The notes beneath the pieces were generated by a model. It saw only the letters and a list, made by a program, of their open reading frames with translations. It made no database searches and had not been told where the DNA came from. A stretch of 13,107 bases of DNA, from NCBI GenBank assembly GCA_050694055.1, contig JBOGWX010000010.1:1-13107 (forward strand), written 5' to 3'. The stretch's first letter is position 1; each line of letters starts with the position of its first letter. The DNA comes from WHSV01 sp050694055. GTDB taxonomy: Bacteria; Actinomycetota; CADDZG01; WHSQ01. Below, in pieces: positions 1 through 7,473 of the stretch. The position numbers were made by a program, and so were the translations under genes.

Positions 1-239
1 CCAGCCCAGATGACGGTCACCCGGGGGACCCACTGGGAGGCGATCTCGGTGACGCTCTCGGCGACCGGGGCGAGGGCGGGCCGCAACCCGCGGGACTTGA
101 GCGCCTGCACGACGGGAGCGAGCTCGACCGAGGGCCCGGCGACGAGCAGCGTGAGGCCGGTTCGGGGCCGCAGTCGACCGGAGAGCGCAAGATCGCCCTC
201 TGACTCGCCCTGGGTTGGAAAAGGGTCAAGCTGGGCCAA
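1..239 (-). CDS. N-terminal part of an unidentified protein, possibly a response-regulator-like transcription factor (runs off the window)
   Basis: On the minus strand one frame is open from a TTG at 239-237 to the window edge, about 79 codons. An in-frame TAG lies a short way upstream. An AAAGG about 7 nt before the TTG could be its ribosome binding site. After a polar leader of roughly 30 residues the protein reads TLLVAGPSVELAPVVQALKS and then ends as RVTVIWA at the edge. This hydrophobic strand, helix, strand pattern suits a Rossmann-like or receiver-like N-terminal domain of the kind found in actinobacterial LuxR-type regulators. No catalytic or phospho-acceptor residue can be confirmed in this fragment. 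It is divergent from the restriction genes. Family assignment is weak; that the frame is coding rests on its amphipathic pattern and the plausible start. Confidence 0.45.
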   Translation of the reverse strand, partial: MAQLDPFPTQGESEGDLALSGRLRPRTGLTLLVAGPSVELAPVVQALKSRGLRPALAPVAESVTEIASQWVPRVTVIWA

Positions 240-540
240 AAGTGTACCTTTCGGTGCCCCACTCCCCTATTACCTCCACGCCCGTACTGCCAAACCGACC
301 AAAGGGGAGAAAAGCATCCCCGCGGCCCCCAGGCGCCGGCCCCCCGGCAGGCGAAGAGCGCTGGGTGGTTCGGTGTCGCAGGGCGCGAGAGTTGAGCAGC
401 TCAACTTTCCCGCAAAGCAGCAGGTCCCGGGGTCCCGAAAGGGGCCAGCGAAGCGACCTGTCACACCCTGTGAGAAGACTGCTGAGGCGGCGAGTTCTCG
501 AATTCGGAAAAACGGCCAAAGGCGGTGACGACATAATCAA
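240..540. other. Intergenic region with several inverted repeats upstream of mod
   Basis: No convincing gene lies here; the open frames crossing it are low-complexity Arg/Pro/Ser-rich frames typical of GC-rich DNA. It holds several potential hairpins: CCCAGGCGC (328-336) with GCGCTGGG (358-365) enclosing GCCGG/CCGGC (335-339, 344-348); a near-perfect palindrome at 390-406; and CAGGTC (421-426) with GACCTG (455-460) enclosing a 6-bp stem closed by a GAAA tetraloop (431-446). These could form a structured leader or be operator sites. GC-rich DNA makes chance hairpins common, so this is suggestive only. A -10-like CATAAT lies at 532-537 without a clear -35 box. Confidence 0.4.
390..406. promoter_or_regulatory. 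17-bp palindrome (possible operator) upstream of mod
   Basis: AGTTGAGC (390-397) and GCTCAACT (399-406) are perfect inverted repeats of 8 bp around a single A. The site lies about 150 bp before the mod start. The short spacer favours a protein-binding site over a stable RNA hairpin, because a one-base loop cannot close. No dedicated controller gene is visible next to mod, so the binding protein is unknown. It could also serve the divergent gene at 1-239. Confidence 0.4.
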
Positions 541-2256
541 ATGGCACCACCAACCAACAAAGGGAGCGATTTGCAGCAGTACGAGGGACGGCTGGAACTG
601 ACCTGGACGAACAAGTCCCAGAGCCTCCTGGCTCACGAGGATGGGACCTATGAGTGGATTCCCCCCTCCGATTACCGCGTGGCCGAAGTCCGACTCCTCC
701 ATGACGTCGGGACAGTTGGTGAAGTCCGGGAAGAACGTATGCGGGCCGCCGACAATCTCCTTATCCGGGGTGACGCACTCCACGGCTTGGCGTCTCTCAT
801 CGAGCTCCCTGAATTCGCCTCCGAGTACGTCGGTCAGGTGAAGCTCGCCTATATCGATCCACCGTTCAATACCCAACAAGCTTTCCACCAGTACGACGAT
901 GCGCTTGAACACTCTGTGTGGCTCACGATGATGCGCGATCGCTTGGTTCAGATTCGCAAGCTCCTCCACGATCACGGATCCATTTGGGTGCACTGCGACG
1001 ATTCCGAGCACGCATACCTGAAGGTCATGATGGATGAGCTCTTCGGACGTGAGAACTTCGTCGCAAACGTGATTTGGCAGAAGTTGTCGACGAGGGAGAA
1101 CAGAACAGACGTCTCCACCATTCATGACTACATCGTGGTTTATGCGAAGGATCGGAGAGCGTGGGGTTCGGCCCGGAATCTGCTGCCCTATGGGGAAGAG
1201 CAGAGAGAGCGTTTTCAAAATCCCGATGACGATCCTCGCGGCCCGTGGGCCTCCCTCCCCGCTCATGGCAAGGCCGGGAAGGGACGTAGAGCCTCGCAGT
1301 TCTACACAATCACGCTTCCATCCGGCCGGGATGTTGACCCACCCCCCGGGCGGTGCTGGATCTACACGCGTGACCGCTTCGACGAGATGCTCCAAGACAA
1401 CCGGATTTGGTTCGGGCGTGATGGGAATGGCGTCCCCCGGATCAAGGTCTTTCTCTCCGAGGTAGAGCAAGGCCTCGTTCCGACGACTCTCTGGCTAAAG
1501 GATGAAGTCGGCACGACCGCGGAGGCGAAGCAGGAGATCGTGACGCTCTTTCCCGATGAGACACCTTTTGCGACACCAAAGCCCGAACGTCTACTCGAAC
1601 GCATCATTCAGGTTGCTTCCAACGAAGGTGACGTCGTCCTCGACTGCTTCTTGGGCTCGGGCACGACCGCGGCCGTCGCTCACAAGATGAACCGGCGATG
1701 GATAGGGATCGAATCGAGCGCCGACACCCTTGCCCGCTTTGCGCAACCTCGACTGGAAAACGTCGCTTCCGATCGCGATCCAGGCGGAATTAGCGCTGCA
1801 GTTGGCTGGAGTGGTGGGGGTGGTTTTCGCATTCTTGATGTTGCGCCCTCTATGTTCGCTGCCTCGGACGGAATGGTGTTCTTGGCTGAATGGGCCACCA
1901 ATTCCGCGCTAGGAGAGGCGACGGCAGCGCAGCTTGGCTTCTCGTATGAGCCTGACGCTCCGTTCTGCGGTCGCAAAGGGCGCACGCGCCTCGCCGTGAT
2001 CGACGGTTTGGTCAACGCAGACGTCGCTCAGCTTCTTGTTGATCGGCTTGATGAAAGGGAGCGGCTTCTTGTTTGCGGGACAGCGGTCGATGATGACGCG
2101 ATCTCGTTCATGCGGGACTCCCGACTCGGGACGATTAGAAAGATTCCAGCTGCAATCCTGCGACACTACGAACGTCCTTCAAGACTGAAGGCTCTGTTGC
2201 TCGATGCCCGAACTGCGGCCGAAACCGGAGAAAGACAACCGGAGCCTGCTGCGTGA
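541..2256 (+). CDS. mod: Type III restriction-modification system, adenine-specific DNA methyltransferase subunit (Mod)
   Basis: 571 aa. It transfers a methyl group from S-adenosylmethionine to N6 of adenine in the recognition site, and as part of the Mod-Res complex it provides sequence recognition. The catalytic motif DPPFNT is at residues 106-111 and the SAM-binding motif DCFLGSGTT at 368-376. This order, with the target-recognition region between them, is the beta-class arrangement typical of type III Mod proteins. The N-terminal LELTWTNK and the YEWIPPSDYRVAEVRLL segment are also familiar from this family, and the length fits. The start is uncertain: ATG 541 has no good ribosome binding site, whereas in-frame TTG 571 follows AAAGGGAG (559-566) by 4 nt and would remove 10 residues. 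It overlaps res by 4 bases. The recognition sequence cannot be predicted from the sequence alone. Confidence 0.94.
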   Translation: MAPPTNKGSDLQQYEGRLELTWTNKSQSLLAHEDGTYEWIPPSDYRVAEVRLLHDVGTVGEVREERMRAADNLLIRGDALHGLASLIELPEFASEYVGQVKLAYIDPPFNTQQAFHQYDDALEHSVWLTMMRDRLVQIRKLLHDHGSIWVHCDDSEHAYLKVMMDELFGRENFVANVIWQKLSTRENRTDVSTIHDYIVVYAKDRRAWGSARNLLPYGEEQRERFQNPDDDPRGPWASLPAHGKAGKGRRASQFYTITLPSGRDVDPPPGRCWIYTRDRFDEMLQDNRIWFGRDGNGVPRIKVFLSEVEQGLVPTTLWLKDEVGTTAEAKQEIVTLFPDETPFATPKPERLLERIIQVASNEGDVVLDCFLGSGTTAAVAHKMNRRWIGIESSADTLARFAQPRLENVASDRDPGGISAAVGWSGGGGFRILDVAPSMFAASDGMVFLAEWATNSALGEATAAQLGFSYEPDAPFCGRKGRTRLAVIDGLVNADVAQLLVDRLDERERLLVCGTAVDDDAISFMRDSRLGTIRKIPAAILRHYERPSRLKALLLDARTAAETGERQPEPAA

Positions 2257-4700
2257 CGGCAACTCTGGACGTCGATTACGCGCTGCTCGAACAGATCGCG
2301 GCCCAACTCGACCTCCGAGATCCCAATTGCAACGCACTACGCACAATCGCCGAGCTGTTCAGCGACCACTTCGAGGTCCGGGGGAGGACCGATACGTTCG
2401 AGGGCATCTTGGATGTTGCCACCGGCGTGGGCAAGACCTACGTCCTTGCTTCGGCAATCGATTACCTGGCTCAGGCTCGTGGCACACGGAATTTTGCCGT
2501 CATCACTCCTGGCAAGACGATCCTCATCAAGACTGCGGCCAATTTCACGCCAGGCAATTCCAAGAGCCTCGTAGGCGGGATGACGACGAAGCTAACGGTA
2601 ATCACGTCGGAGAACTTCAATACACCGGCGATGCGGGCGGCGATGGAGGACGAAGATGCCGTCAAACTTTTCATCTTCACTGTTCAGGCGCTCGTGGCTC
2701 CCACTAGCAATGTCTCCAAGCGCACCCACAAGTTCCAGGAAGGGCTTGGCGAGGCCTTCTACGATCATCTGGAAGCCTGCGAAGACCTGGTCATCTTCGC
2801 CGACGAGCACCACTGCTACTACGGTCCGAAGTTCTCCGATGCTGTTCGTGACTTGACGCCAGCAGCCATCATCGGCTTGACCGCGACTCCCCACTCCAAG
2901 ACGCCGGAGGACCAGATCATCTATCGCTACCCGCTGGGCGGTGCTATCGCGGACGAACTCGTCAAGACGCCGGTGATCGTCGGGCGCAAGGATGATCGCA
3001 GCGACATGGGCACAAAGCTTCGCGATGCCGTCACCTTGCTGCAGCTCAAAGAGGCCGCCATCAACGAATACTGCGCAAGAACCGGCGCTGCGATGGTGAA
3101 TCCCGTGGGGCTTGTCATCGCCAAGGACATCGCGGACGCAGAGGCAGTTGGCGACATTCTTAGAGACGACAGCTTCTTCGGTGGCGCCTATCGCGAAGCA
3201 GTACTGGTCGTGCACTCCAAGCAGCCTGACGAGGCGTTGGAACAGCTTGAGAAGGTGGAAGACATCGAGAGCCCGGTGCGAATCATCGTCTCAGTCGGGA
3301 TGCTCAAGGAGGGCTGGGACGTCAAGAACGTGTACGTGATTGTGTCACTCCGTTCGCTCGTGTCGGAGATTCTCACAGAGCAGACACTTGGCCGGGGCCT
3401 GCGCCTCCCATTCGGGGCCTATACCGGCATCGAGTTCCTAGACACCCTTGAAGTGCTCGCGCACGAGCGCTACGACCAACTGCTCAAGAAAGTCAACGTC
3501 ATCAACGAGGCATTCGTGGACTATAGGACCCACGCAGTTCTTCGCAAGAACGCAGCGGGTCAAACCGTGGCCGTAGTCGAGACGGTTCAGGGCGATGGCA
3601 CCACGGCCCAGGCCATCGACCAGGAGGACGAAGCTCCTGAGGCAGGTTCCCCCGCGGTGGCTCCGACGGACGTCCGTGTTGAGCAGGGTCAGCTCGAAAT
3701 GAATGCCCTCAAGCAGGAGATTGCCCCGAGGGAAGACTTCCCGTTACTCAAGATCCCGATTCTCAGAACGACGACCGTCGAAAGTCCCTTCTCGCTCTCA
3801 GACATCGTGGATCGTGAGCCATTCACGAAGCTTGGCCGCCGCCTGGCAGCCAATCCCGAGGACACGCTTCGACGAACGGTTGTGAGCGCGGAGATCGTGA
3901 CAGGGAGAGATGGCATACCCGAAACGAGGCTCAAGACATCCAGTGCGGTTGATGAGGTGAGGTCGCAGGGCTCGCTCATGCCGAAGGAGGCGGCCCGCGC
4001 TGAGCTGGTGAGGGGGATTCTTGCCGCTGAGATCGCGCCAGCCCGCCCGCAAGAACGTGCTGCTGCGCAGGAGCTCGTCGACTCGTTCATGACTGGGCTG
4101 GGCGGTGACGCCGAGGAACTCCTTGGTGCTTACTTCAACCGCGCGCTGGCTCACCTCATCGAACTCATGAAGAAAGAGCAGAAGAAGTATGCATCGAAGC
4201 CGAAGTTCGAGGAAGTGGTCGAGTTCCGTGAATACCGACCGACGCGGGTCGCACGTGGGGAGACCAGCCGTGACCTCGCCGGAAGCTTCAAGAGGCAGGT
4301 CGGCTACGAGGGTTGGAAGAAGTCGATGTTCGCCCAGGAGTGGTTCGACTCACGGCCCGAGAGGGACGTCGCGAACATCCTGGAGAACGCCAAGGATGTC
4401 TCGCACTGGATCCGCCTCCAGGTGAAAGAGCTTCCGATCCGGTGGGAAGGCAGCAGGGATTACAACCCCGACTTGATTGCTATCGAGACAGACGGAACCC
4501 GATGGGTGATCGAGGTGAAGTCGGATGCCGAGCTGGCGAGCGAGAACGTGCAGGGGAAACGCGAGGCCGCACTCCGCTGGGCCAACCATGTGAATCACTC
4601 TCGGCTCGACCCCAATGAATGGCGCTACGTGCTCGTGGGTGAGAGTGACATCGGAACCGCGAGAGGATCGTGGAGGGCCCTCCGTGAGTTAGGGAGGTAG
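2253..4700 (+). CDS. res: Type III restriction-modification system, restriction/helicase subunit (Res)
   Basis: 815 aa, GTG start inside the mod stop (GTGA overlap), with GGAG about 8 nt upstream; translation is probably coupled to mod. It is the ATP-dependent translocase and nuclease that cleaves DNA when two unmethylated sites communicate. Superfamily 2 helicase motifs are clear: Walker A ATGVGKT at 56-62, motif II DEHH at 184-187, motif III TATP at 210-213, and motif VI QTLGRGLRLP at 377-386. A C-terminal PD-(D/E)xK nuclease is formed by NPD at 738-740 and E754-V-K756. All key residues are present, so the enzyme should be active. At 815 aa it is at the short end for Res proteins, which are often 850-1000 aa. 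It needs Mod for site recognition. Confidence 0.95.
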   Translation: MTATLDVDYALLEQIAAQLDLRDPNCNALRTIAELFSDHFEVRGRTDTFEGILDVATGVGKTYVLASAIDYLAQARGTRNFAVITPGKTILIKTAANFTPGNSKSLVGGMTTKLTVITSENFNTPAMRAAMEDEDAVKLFIFTVQALVAPTSNVSKRTHKFQEGLGEAFYDHLEACEDLVIFADEHHCYYGPKFSDAVRDLTPAAIIGLTATPHSKTPEDQIIYRYPLGGAIADELVKTPVIVGRKDDRSDMGTKLRDAVTLLQLKEAAINEYCARTGAAMVNPVGLVIAKDIADAEAVGDILRDDSFFGGAYREAVLVVHSKQPDEALEQLEKVEDIESPVRIIVSVGMLKEGWDVKNVYVIVSLRSLVSEILTEQTLGRGLRLPFGAYTGIEFLDTLEVLAHERYDQLLKKVNVINEAFVDYRTHAVLRKNAAGQTVAVVETVQGDGTTAQAIDQEDEAPEAGSPAVAPTDVRVEQGQLEMNALKQEIAPREDFPLLKIPILRTTTVESPFSLSDIVDREPFTKLGRRLAANPEDTLRRTVVSAEIVTGRDGIPETRLKTSSAVDEVRSQGSLMPKEAARAELVRGILAAEIAPARPQERAAAQELVDSFMTGLGGDAEELLGAYFNRALAHLIELMKKEQKKYASKPKFEEVVEFREYRPTRVARGETSRDLAGSFKRQVGYEGWKKSMFAQEWFDSRPERDVANILENAKDVSHWIRLQVKELPIRWEGSRDYNPDLIAIETDGTRWVIEVKSDAELASENVQGKREAALRWANHVNHSRLDPNEWRYVLVGESDIGTARGSWRALRELGR

Positions 4701-4936
4701 ACCCGCCGGTCATCCGGAGGAGCCTTCTTCTTGCGATGAGATGGCGTTCGGGAGACCCCATCTCGGGCGTGGGGGAAGCCCTCGGAACATTGTCTGGTGA
4801 CGTGCTCCCCTCTCTCGATCAGAGCCAAGGGACCCACAGAGCCATCCCTTGAGACGCCCGCATCCCGCCCGAAATCACTCTCGGCCCGCGGAGATCTTGA
4901 ATTTCCAGATATCTCCATGCACCGGACCCCCAATGC
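4701..4936. other. Intergenic region between res and the seven-gene operon
   Basis: No supported gene. A weak inverted repeat GAGATGG (4738-4744) / CCATCTC (4758-4764) follows res by about 40 nt. It has no T-run, so it is a poor candidate for an intrinsic terminator. A second, imperfect inverted repeat GGAGATCT (4890-4897) / AGATATCTCC (4907-4916) lies about 55-80 bp upstream of the inferred transcription start of the next operon, where an activator or second repressor site could be. Open frames that extend the next gene upstream through this area start at TTG or ATG codons without ribosome binding sites. Confidence 0.45.
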
Positions 4937-4972
4937 TTGCCTCGGATGGAACACAACGATATAGTTGTGTCG
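4937..4972 (+). promoter_or_regulatory. Sigma-70-type promoter for a leaderless transcript
   Basis: TTGCCT (4937-4942) and TATAGT (4960-4965) match the -35 and -10 consensus at 4/6 and 5/6 positions and are separated by exactly 17 bp. Counting from the -10 box, the expected transcription start is 4972, which is the G of the GTG start codon of the next gene. There is no Shine-Dalgarno sequence before this GTG. The arrangement therefore predicts a leaderless mRNA, a form common in actinobacteria. The -10 box sits in the centre of the palindrome at 4951-4970. Confidence 0.65.
4951..4970. promoter_or_regulatory. 20-bp palindromic operator overlapping the -10 box
   Basis: ACACAACGATATAGTTGTGT consists of perfect 7-bp inverted repeats (ACACAAC and GTTGTGT) around a 6-bp spacer containing most of the -10 hexamer. 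A dimeric repressor bound here would block RNA polymerase. The natural candidate is the XRE-domain protein encoded by the second gene of the same operon, which would give autorepression; this is inference from position. Confidence 0.65.
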
Positions 4973-5412
4973 TGATCCCGGATTTCGACGAGGAGGGCAA
5001 CCTGCCCCCGGGCGTGCACTGGGCCAGCTTCAAAGAGCTGACCGAGCGATTCGCGAGCAACGAGGTCCGGAGAGAGCAGATGGAGGGACTCATGCGAGCT
5101 GCCCGAGAACTGAAGCAAGCAGGTTGCAAGACGCTCTACGTGGACGAGAGCTTCATCACCGCCAAGGAGACCCCGGCGGACTTCGACGCCTGTTGGGATG
5201 CGGACGGAGTCGATGGCGACCTCCTCGACCCCATCCTCCTGATTTTCGACGACGGCCGCGCGGCGCAGAAGGCCAAGTACGCCGGAGAGCTCTTCCCCGA
5301 CTTCGAAGAGTTGAACTCAGGCCAGCTCTTCTCGGAGTTTTTCCAAACCGACAAGGATACGGGAGGGCGAAAAGGGATCATCGCCATTGATCTCGAGGAC
5401 TGGGACCAATGA
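4972..5412 (+). CDS. DUF6932-like small protein (possible derived nucleotidyltransferase fold)
   Basis: 146 aa from GTG 4972. The start was chosen because the family-like sequence begins at VIPDFDEEGNLPPGVHW, and because the promoter places the mRNA 5' end at this codon. ATG 4933 would add 13 residues, but it lies upstream of the -35 box and has no ribosome binding site. The central DESFITAKETPADFDACWD (58-76) resembles the GS-x(9)-DxD signature of MNT/Pol-beta-like nucleotidyltransferases, with ES in place of the usual GS and DFD at 70-72. The C-terminus EFFQTDKDTGGRKGIIAIDL is the other recognisable block. I recognise it as close to the DUF6932 family from memory; its biochemical role is not established. 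It overlaps the next gene by ATGA, so the two products are likely made together and may act as a pair. Confidence 0.78.
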   Translation: MIPDFDEEGNLPPGVHWASFKELTERFASNEVRREQMEGLMRAARELKQAGCKTLYVDESFITAKETPADFDACWDADGVDGDLLDPILLIFDDGRAAQKAKYAGELFPDFEELNSGQLFSEFFQTDKDTGGRKGIIAIDLEDWDQ

Positions 5413-6872
5413 TCAAGAACGATCGCCAATACCGAATCACCAGGGCCCAGGTGGCCAGATTTGAGCGTGCCCTGCTCCAGCTCGATCGCACCGACGGCGA
5501 AATCCATCCGCGCATTCGCCAGGCGCAACGAGCGGCAACGAAGAGCCAACTCCAGGAATTGCGACGCGACCTAAGCGAGTACGAAGCGCTCAAAGCGGGC
5601 GAGGTCACCGACTTCAGCATTGAATCGCTGACTGACCTCCCACGCGTGCTGATCCAGGCGCGTATTGCTCGCGGGCTTACGCAGAAGGATCTCGCGGACC
5701 GACTCAGACTCAAGGCACAGCAGATCCAACGCTATGAGGCGACTGATTACGCATCGGCCAATCTGGCTCGCCTGCAGCAGATCGCCGAAGTATTGGGCGT
5801 CACGCTTTCGCAAGAACTAGGCCTCAACGATGGTGTCGCGGCGGCTCCCAAGGAGCTGTTTTCGGGACTCAAGAGCGCCGGTCTCGATCAACGGTTCGTT
5901 GTGAGAAGACTGCTCCCACGTTCGCTTGCAGCTCAGCTTGACCAGCGGCTGGAGGGGGAACCTCATGAGAGTGTGCTCGCCCAGACGGCGACAGTTCTAA
6001 GTCGCATCTTCGGTTGGTCACCTCCAGATTTGCTGAGGGGTCGGGTGCTGCCGCTGAGCCCAGCGATCGCAGGGCAGGCCCGGTTCAAGCTGGCCGCACG
6101 AGCGCAGCAGGGAAGGATGGTGGCCTACGTCACCTATGCCCACTACCTTGCGACCCTGGTCGCACATGCCGCGCATGATCTTCCCCGCCATCCGATTCCA
6201 GATGAGTGGAAGGAGGTCCGGAACGCCATCGTGCACGGCTATGGCGAAGTCTCTTTCCGTACTGCCCTCCTTTATGCGTGGGATCTTGGCATCGCGGTTC
6301 TTCCATTGCGCGATCCAGGAGTGTTTGACGCGGCGTGCTGGAGGATTGAGGGTCGGAACGTGATCGTGCTCAAGCAACGCGTCACTTCACAGTCTCGATG
6401 GCTCTTCGATCTCCTCCACGAACTGCGGCACGCGGCTGCCGATCCGGTTGATCCCGAACTCGCGGTTATCGACTTTGAGGAGTCACTTATCGAGCGCCGC
6501 GATCTTCCAGAAGAGCACGAAGCACATACCTTTGCTGGCGACGTCATTCTTGATGGGCGCGCCGAGGAGTTGACGCAACTCTGTGTCACACAAGCAGCTG
6601 GAAGTGTGGAGCGCCTGAAGGCCGCAGCTCAAGAAGTAGCGGCGAATGAGGACGTCCCGGTCGATGGTCTCGCCAACTATCTCGCCTTTCGCCTGTCGCT
6701 GCAGGGGATTAACTGGTGGGGGGCGGCAATGAACTTGCAGACACGAGGATCCAGCCCCATCACGGTGGCGACCGACGAGTTCTTGAAGCGCACGAATCTG
6801 GCCGAGCTTGATGGAATAGAGCGTGAGCTCGTAGCCCAGGCGCTGCGGGACGGGGAGGATGCTGATGGATAA
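5409..6872 (+). CDS. XRE-family helix-turn-helix protein fused to an ImmA/IrrE-type zinc metallopeptidase
   Basis: 487 aa. The N-terminal ~70 residues are charged and helical, probably coiled coil. An XRE helix-turn-helix follows at about 80-137 (RIARGLTQKDLADRLRLKAQ, then IQRYE). The C-terminal half holds the HExxH zinc motif HELRH at 337-341, with EEHEAHTFAGDVIL downstream in the place of the family's usual third-ligand helix. ImmA/IrrE (COG2856, DUF955) proteins cleave repressors or act as stress-responsive regulators. This fused form is common next to small partner proteins. It overlaps the preceding gene by ATGA. Its likely job is to bind the palindrome at the operon promoter and to respond to a signal by proteolysis, possibly of its partner; that part is inference. 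GAGG lies about 10 nt before the ATG. Confidence 0.9.
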   Translation: MIKNDRQYRITRAQVARFERALLQLDRTDGEIHPRIRQAQRAATKSQLQELRRDLSEYEALKAGEVTDFSIESLTDLPRVLIQARIARGLTQKDLADRLRLKAQQIQRYEATDYASANLARLQQIAEVLGVTLSQELGLNDGVAAAPKELFSGLKSAGLDQRFVVRRLLPRSLAAQLDQRLEGEPHESVLAQTATVLSRIFGWSPPDLLRGRVLPLSPAIAGQARFKLAARAQQGRMVAYVTYAHYLATLVAHAAHDLPRHPIPDEWKEVRNAIVHGYGEVSFRTALLYAWDLGIAVLPLRDPGVFDAACWRIEGRNVIVLKQRVTSQSRWLFDLLHELRHAAADPVDPELAVIDFEESLIERRDLPEEHEAHTFAGDVILDGRAEELTQLCVTQAAGSVERLKAAAQEVAANEDVPVDGLANYLAFRLSLQGINWWGAAMNLQTRGSSPITVATDEFLKRTNLAELDGIERELVAQALRDGEDADG

Positions 6873-7473
6873 CGACGCCGGGAAAGCCACGCTCAAACCG
6901 CTTGACATCAAGTGCACGAGTTCTGACTGCGAAAAGGGCCTTCATTGTTTTCGCGCGACCCGCAAGATGAAGATGGCCAACGAGCAGGGGCGGTGCCGGG
7001 CCTGTGGCATGGAACTCGTTGATTGGCCTCGTGTCCATTCCCAAAGTCTCAAAGACCTGGACTATACGTTCGACGCACTTCGCTTGGAAATGATCCGCCA
7101 CTACTTCTGGCACCTGGAAATCGATGTCAAAGCAGTCAACCACGCGCGGCGAAAGGGGCGAGTGCGGATGCGAGCCGCGGCTGAGAAGCGCCTGCGGACA
7201 AAGGTGGCGCCCGCTGAACCAGCCTTCGACGGCCGCCAGACCCCGCGCGCCGGCAACGCGATCTTCTATGCCCAGCACGCCACGGCGAGCTGCTGCCGCA
7301 CATGCGTCGAGTCGTGGCACGGAATACCCAAAGGGCGCGCCCTGACCGAGGAAGAGATCTCATACTTAACCGAGCTGGTTGTGCGCTACCTCGATGAGCG
7401 CTTGCCCGAGTTGACGGAGAACGGAGAGAAGGTGCCGCCACTGCGCGGCATGAGGGCGAGTGCGGCGTCATGA
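6865..7473 (+). CDS. Zinc-ribbon protein with C-terminal DUF4186 domain
   Basis: 202 aa. The start is set at ATG 6865 because GGGGAGG (6852-6858) lies 6 nt upstream; ATG 6859, two codons earlier, would abut this ribosome binding site. The coding region overlaps the end of the preceding gene. The N-terminus has Cys17, Cys22, Cys28, Cys44 and Cys47 (CTSSDC, then GRCRACG), suggesting a zinc site. The C-terminal part from about residue 107 contains QTPRAGNAIFYAQHATASCC and CVESWHGIPKGR, a signature I associate with DUF4186; Cys143, Cys144 and Cys147 may bind metal. The family has no established activity. The two cysteine clusters and the position between regulator and radical SAM gene suggest nucleic-acid binding or metal handling for the downstream enzymes, without proof. 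Confidence 0.8.
   Translation: MDNDAGKATLKPLDIKCTSSDCEKGLHCFRATRKMKMANEQGRCRACGMELVDWPRVHSQSLKDLDYTFDALRLEMIRHYFWHLEIDVKAVNHARRKGRVRMRAAAEKRLRTKVAPAEPAFDGRQTPRAGNAIFYAQHATASCCRTCVESWHGIPKGRALTEEEISYLTELVVRYLDERLPELTENGEKVPPLRGMRASAAS

Noticed and set aside
226..1470. Long 414-codon minus-strand open frame over the start of mod
   Set aside because: It is antisense to a clearly recognised Mod protein, shows no family motif, and arises from codon bias in GC-rich DNA.
2592..3215. 207-codon minus-strand open frame inside res
   Set aside because: It is a shadow of the helicase domain coding strand; no ribosome binding site or recognisable motif.
4849..4971. Longer N-terminus for the DUF6932-like protein (TTG 4849 or ATG 4933)
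   Set aside because: No ribosome binding sites, family-like sequence begins only at the GTG 4972, and the extension would cross a well-formed promoter.
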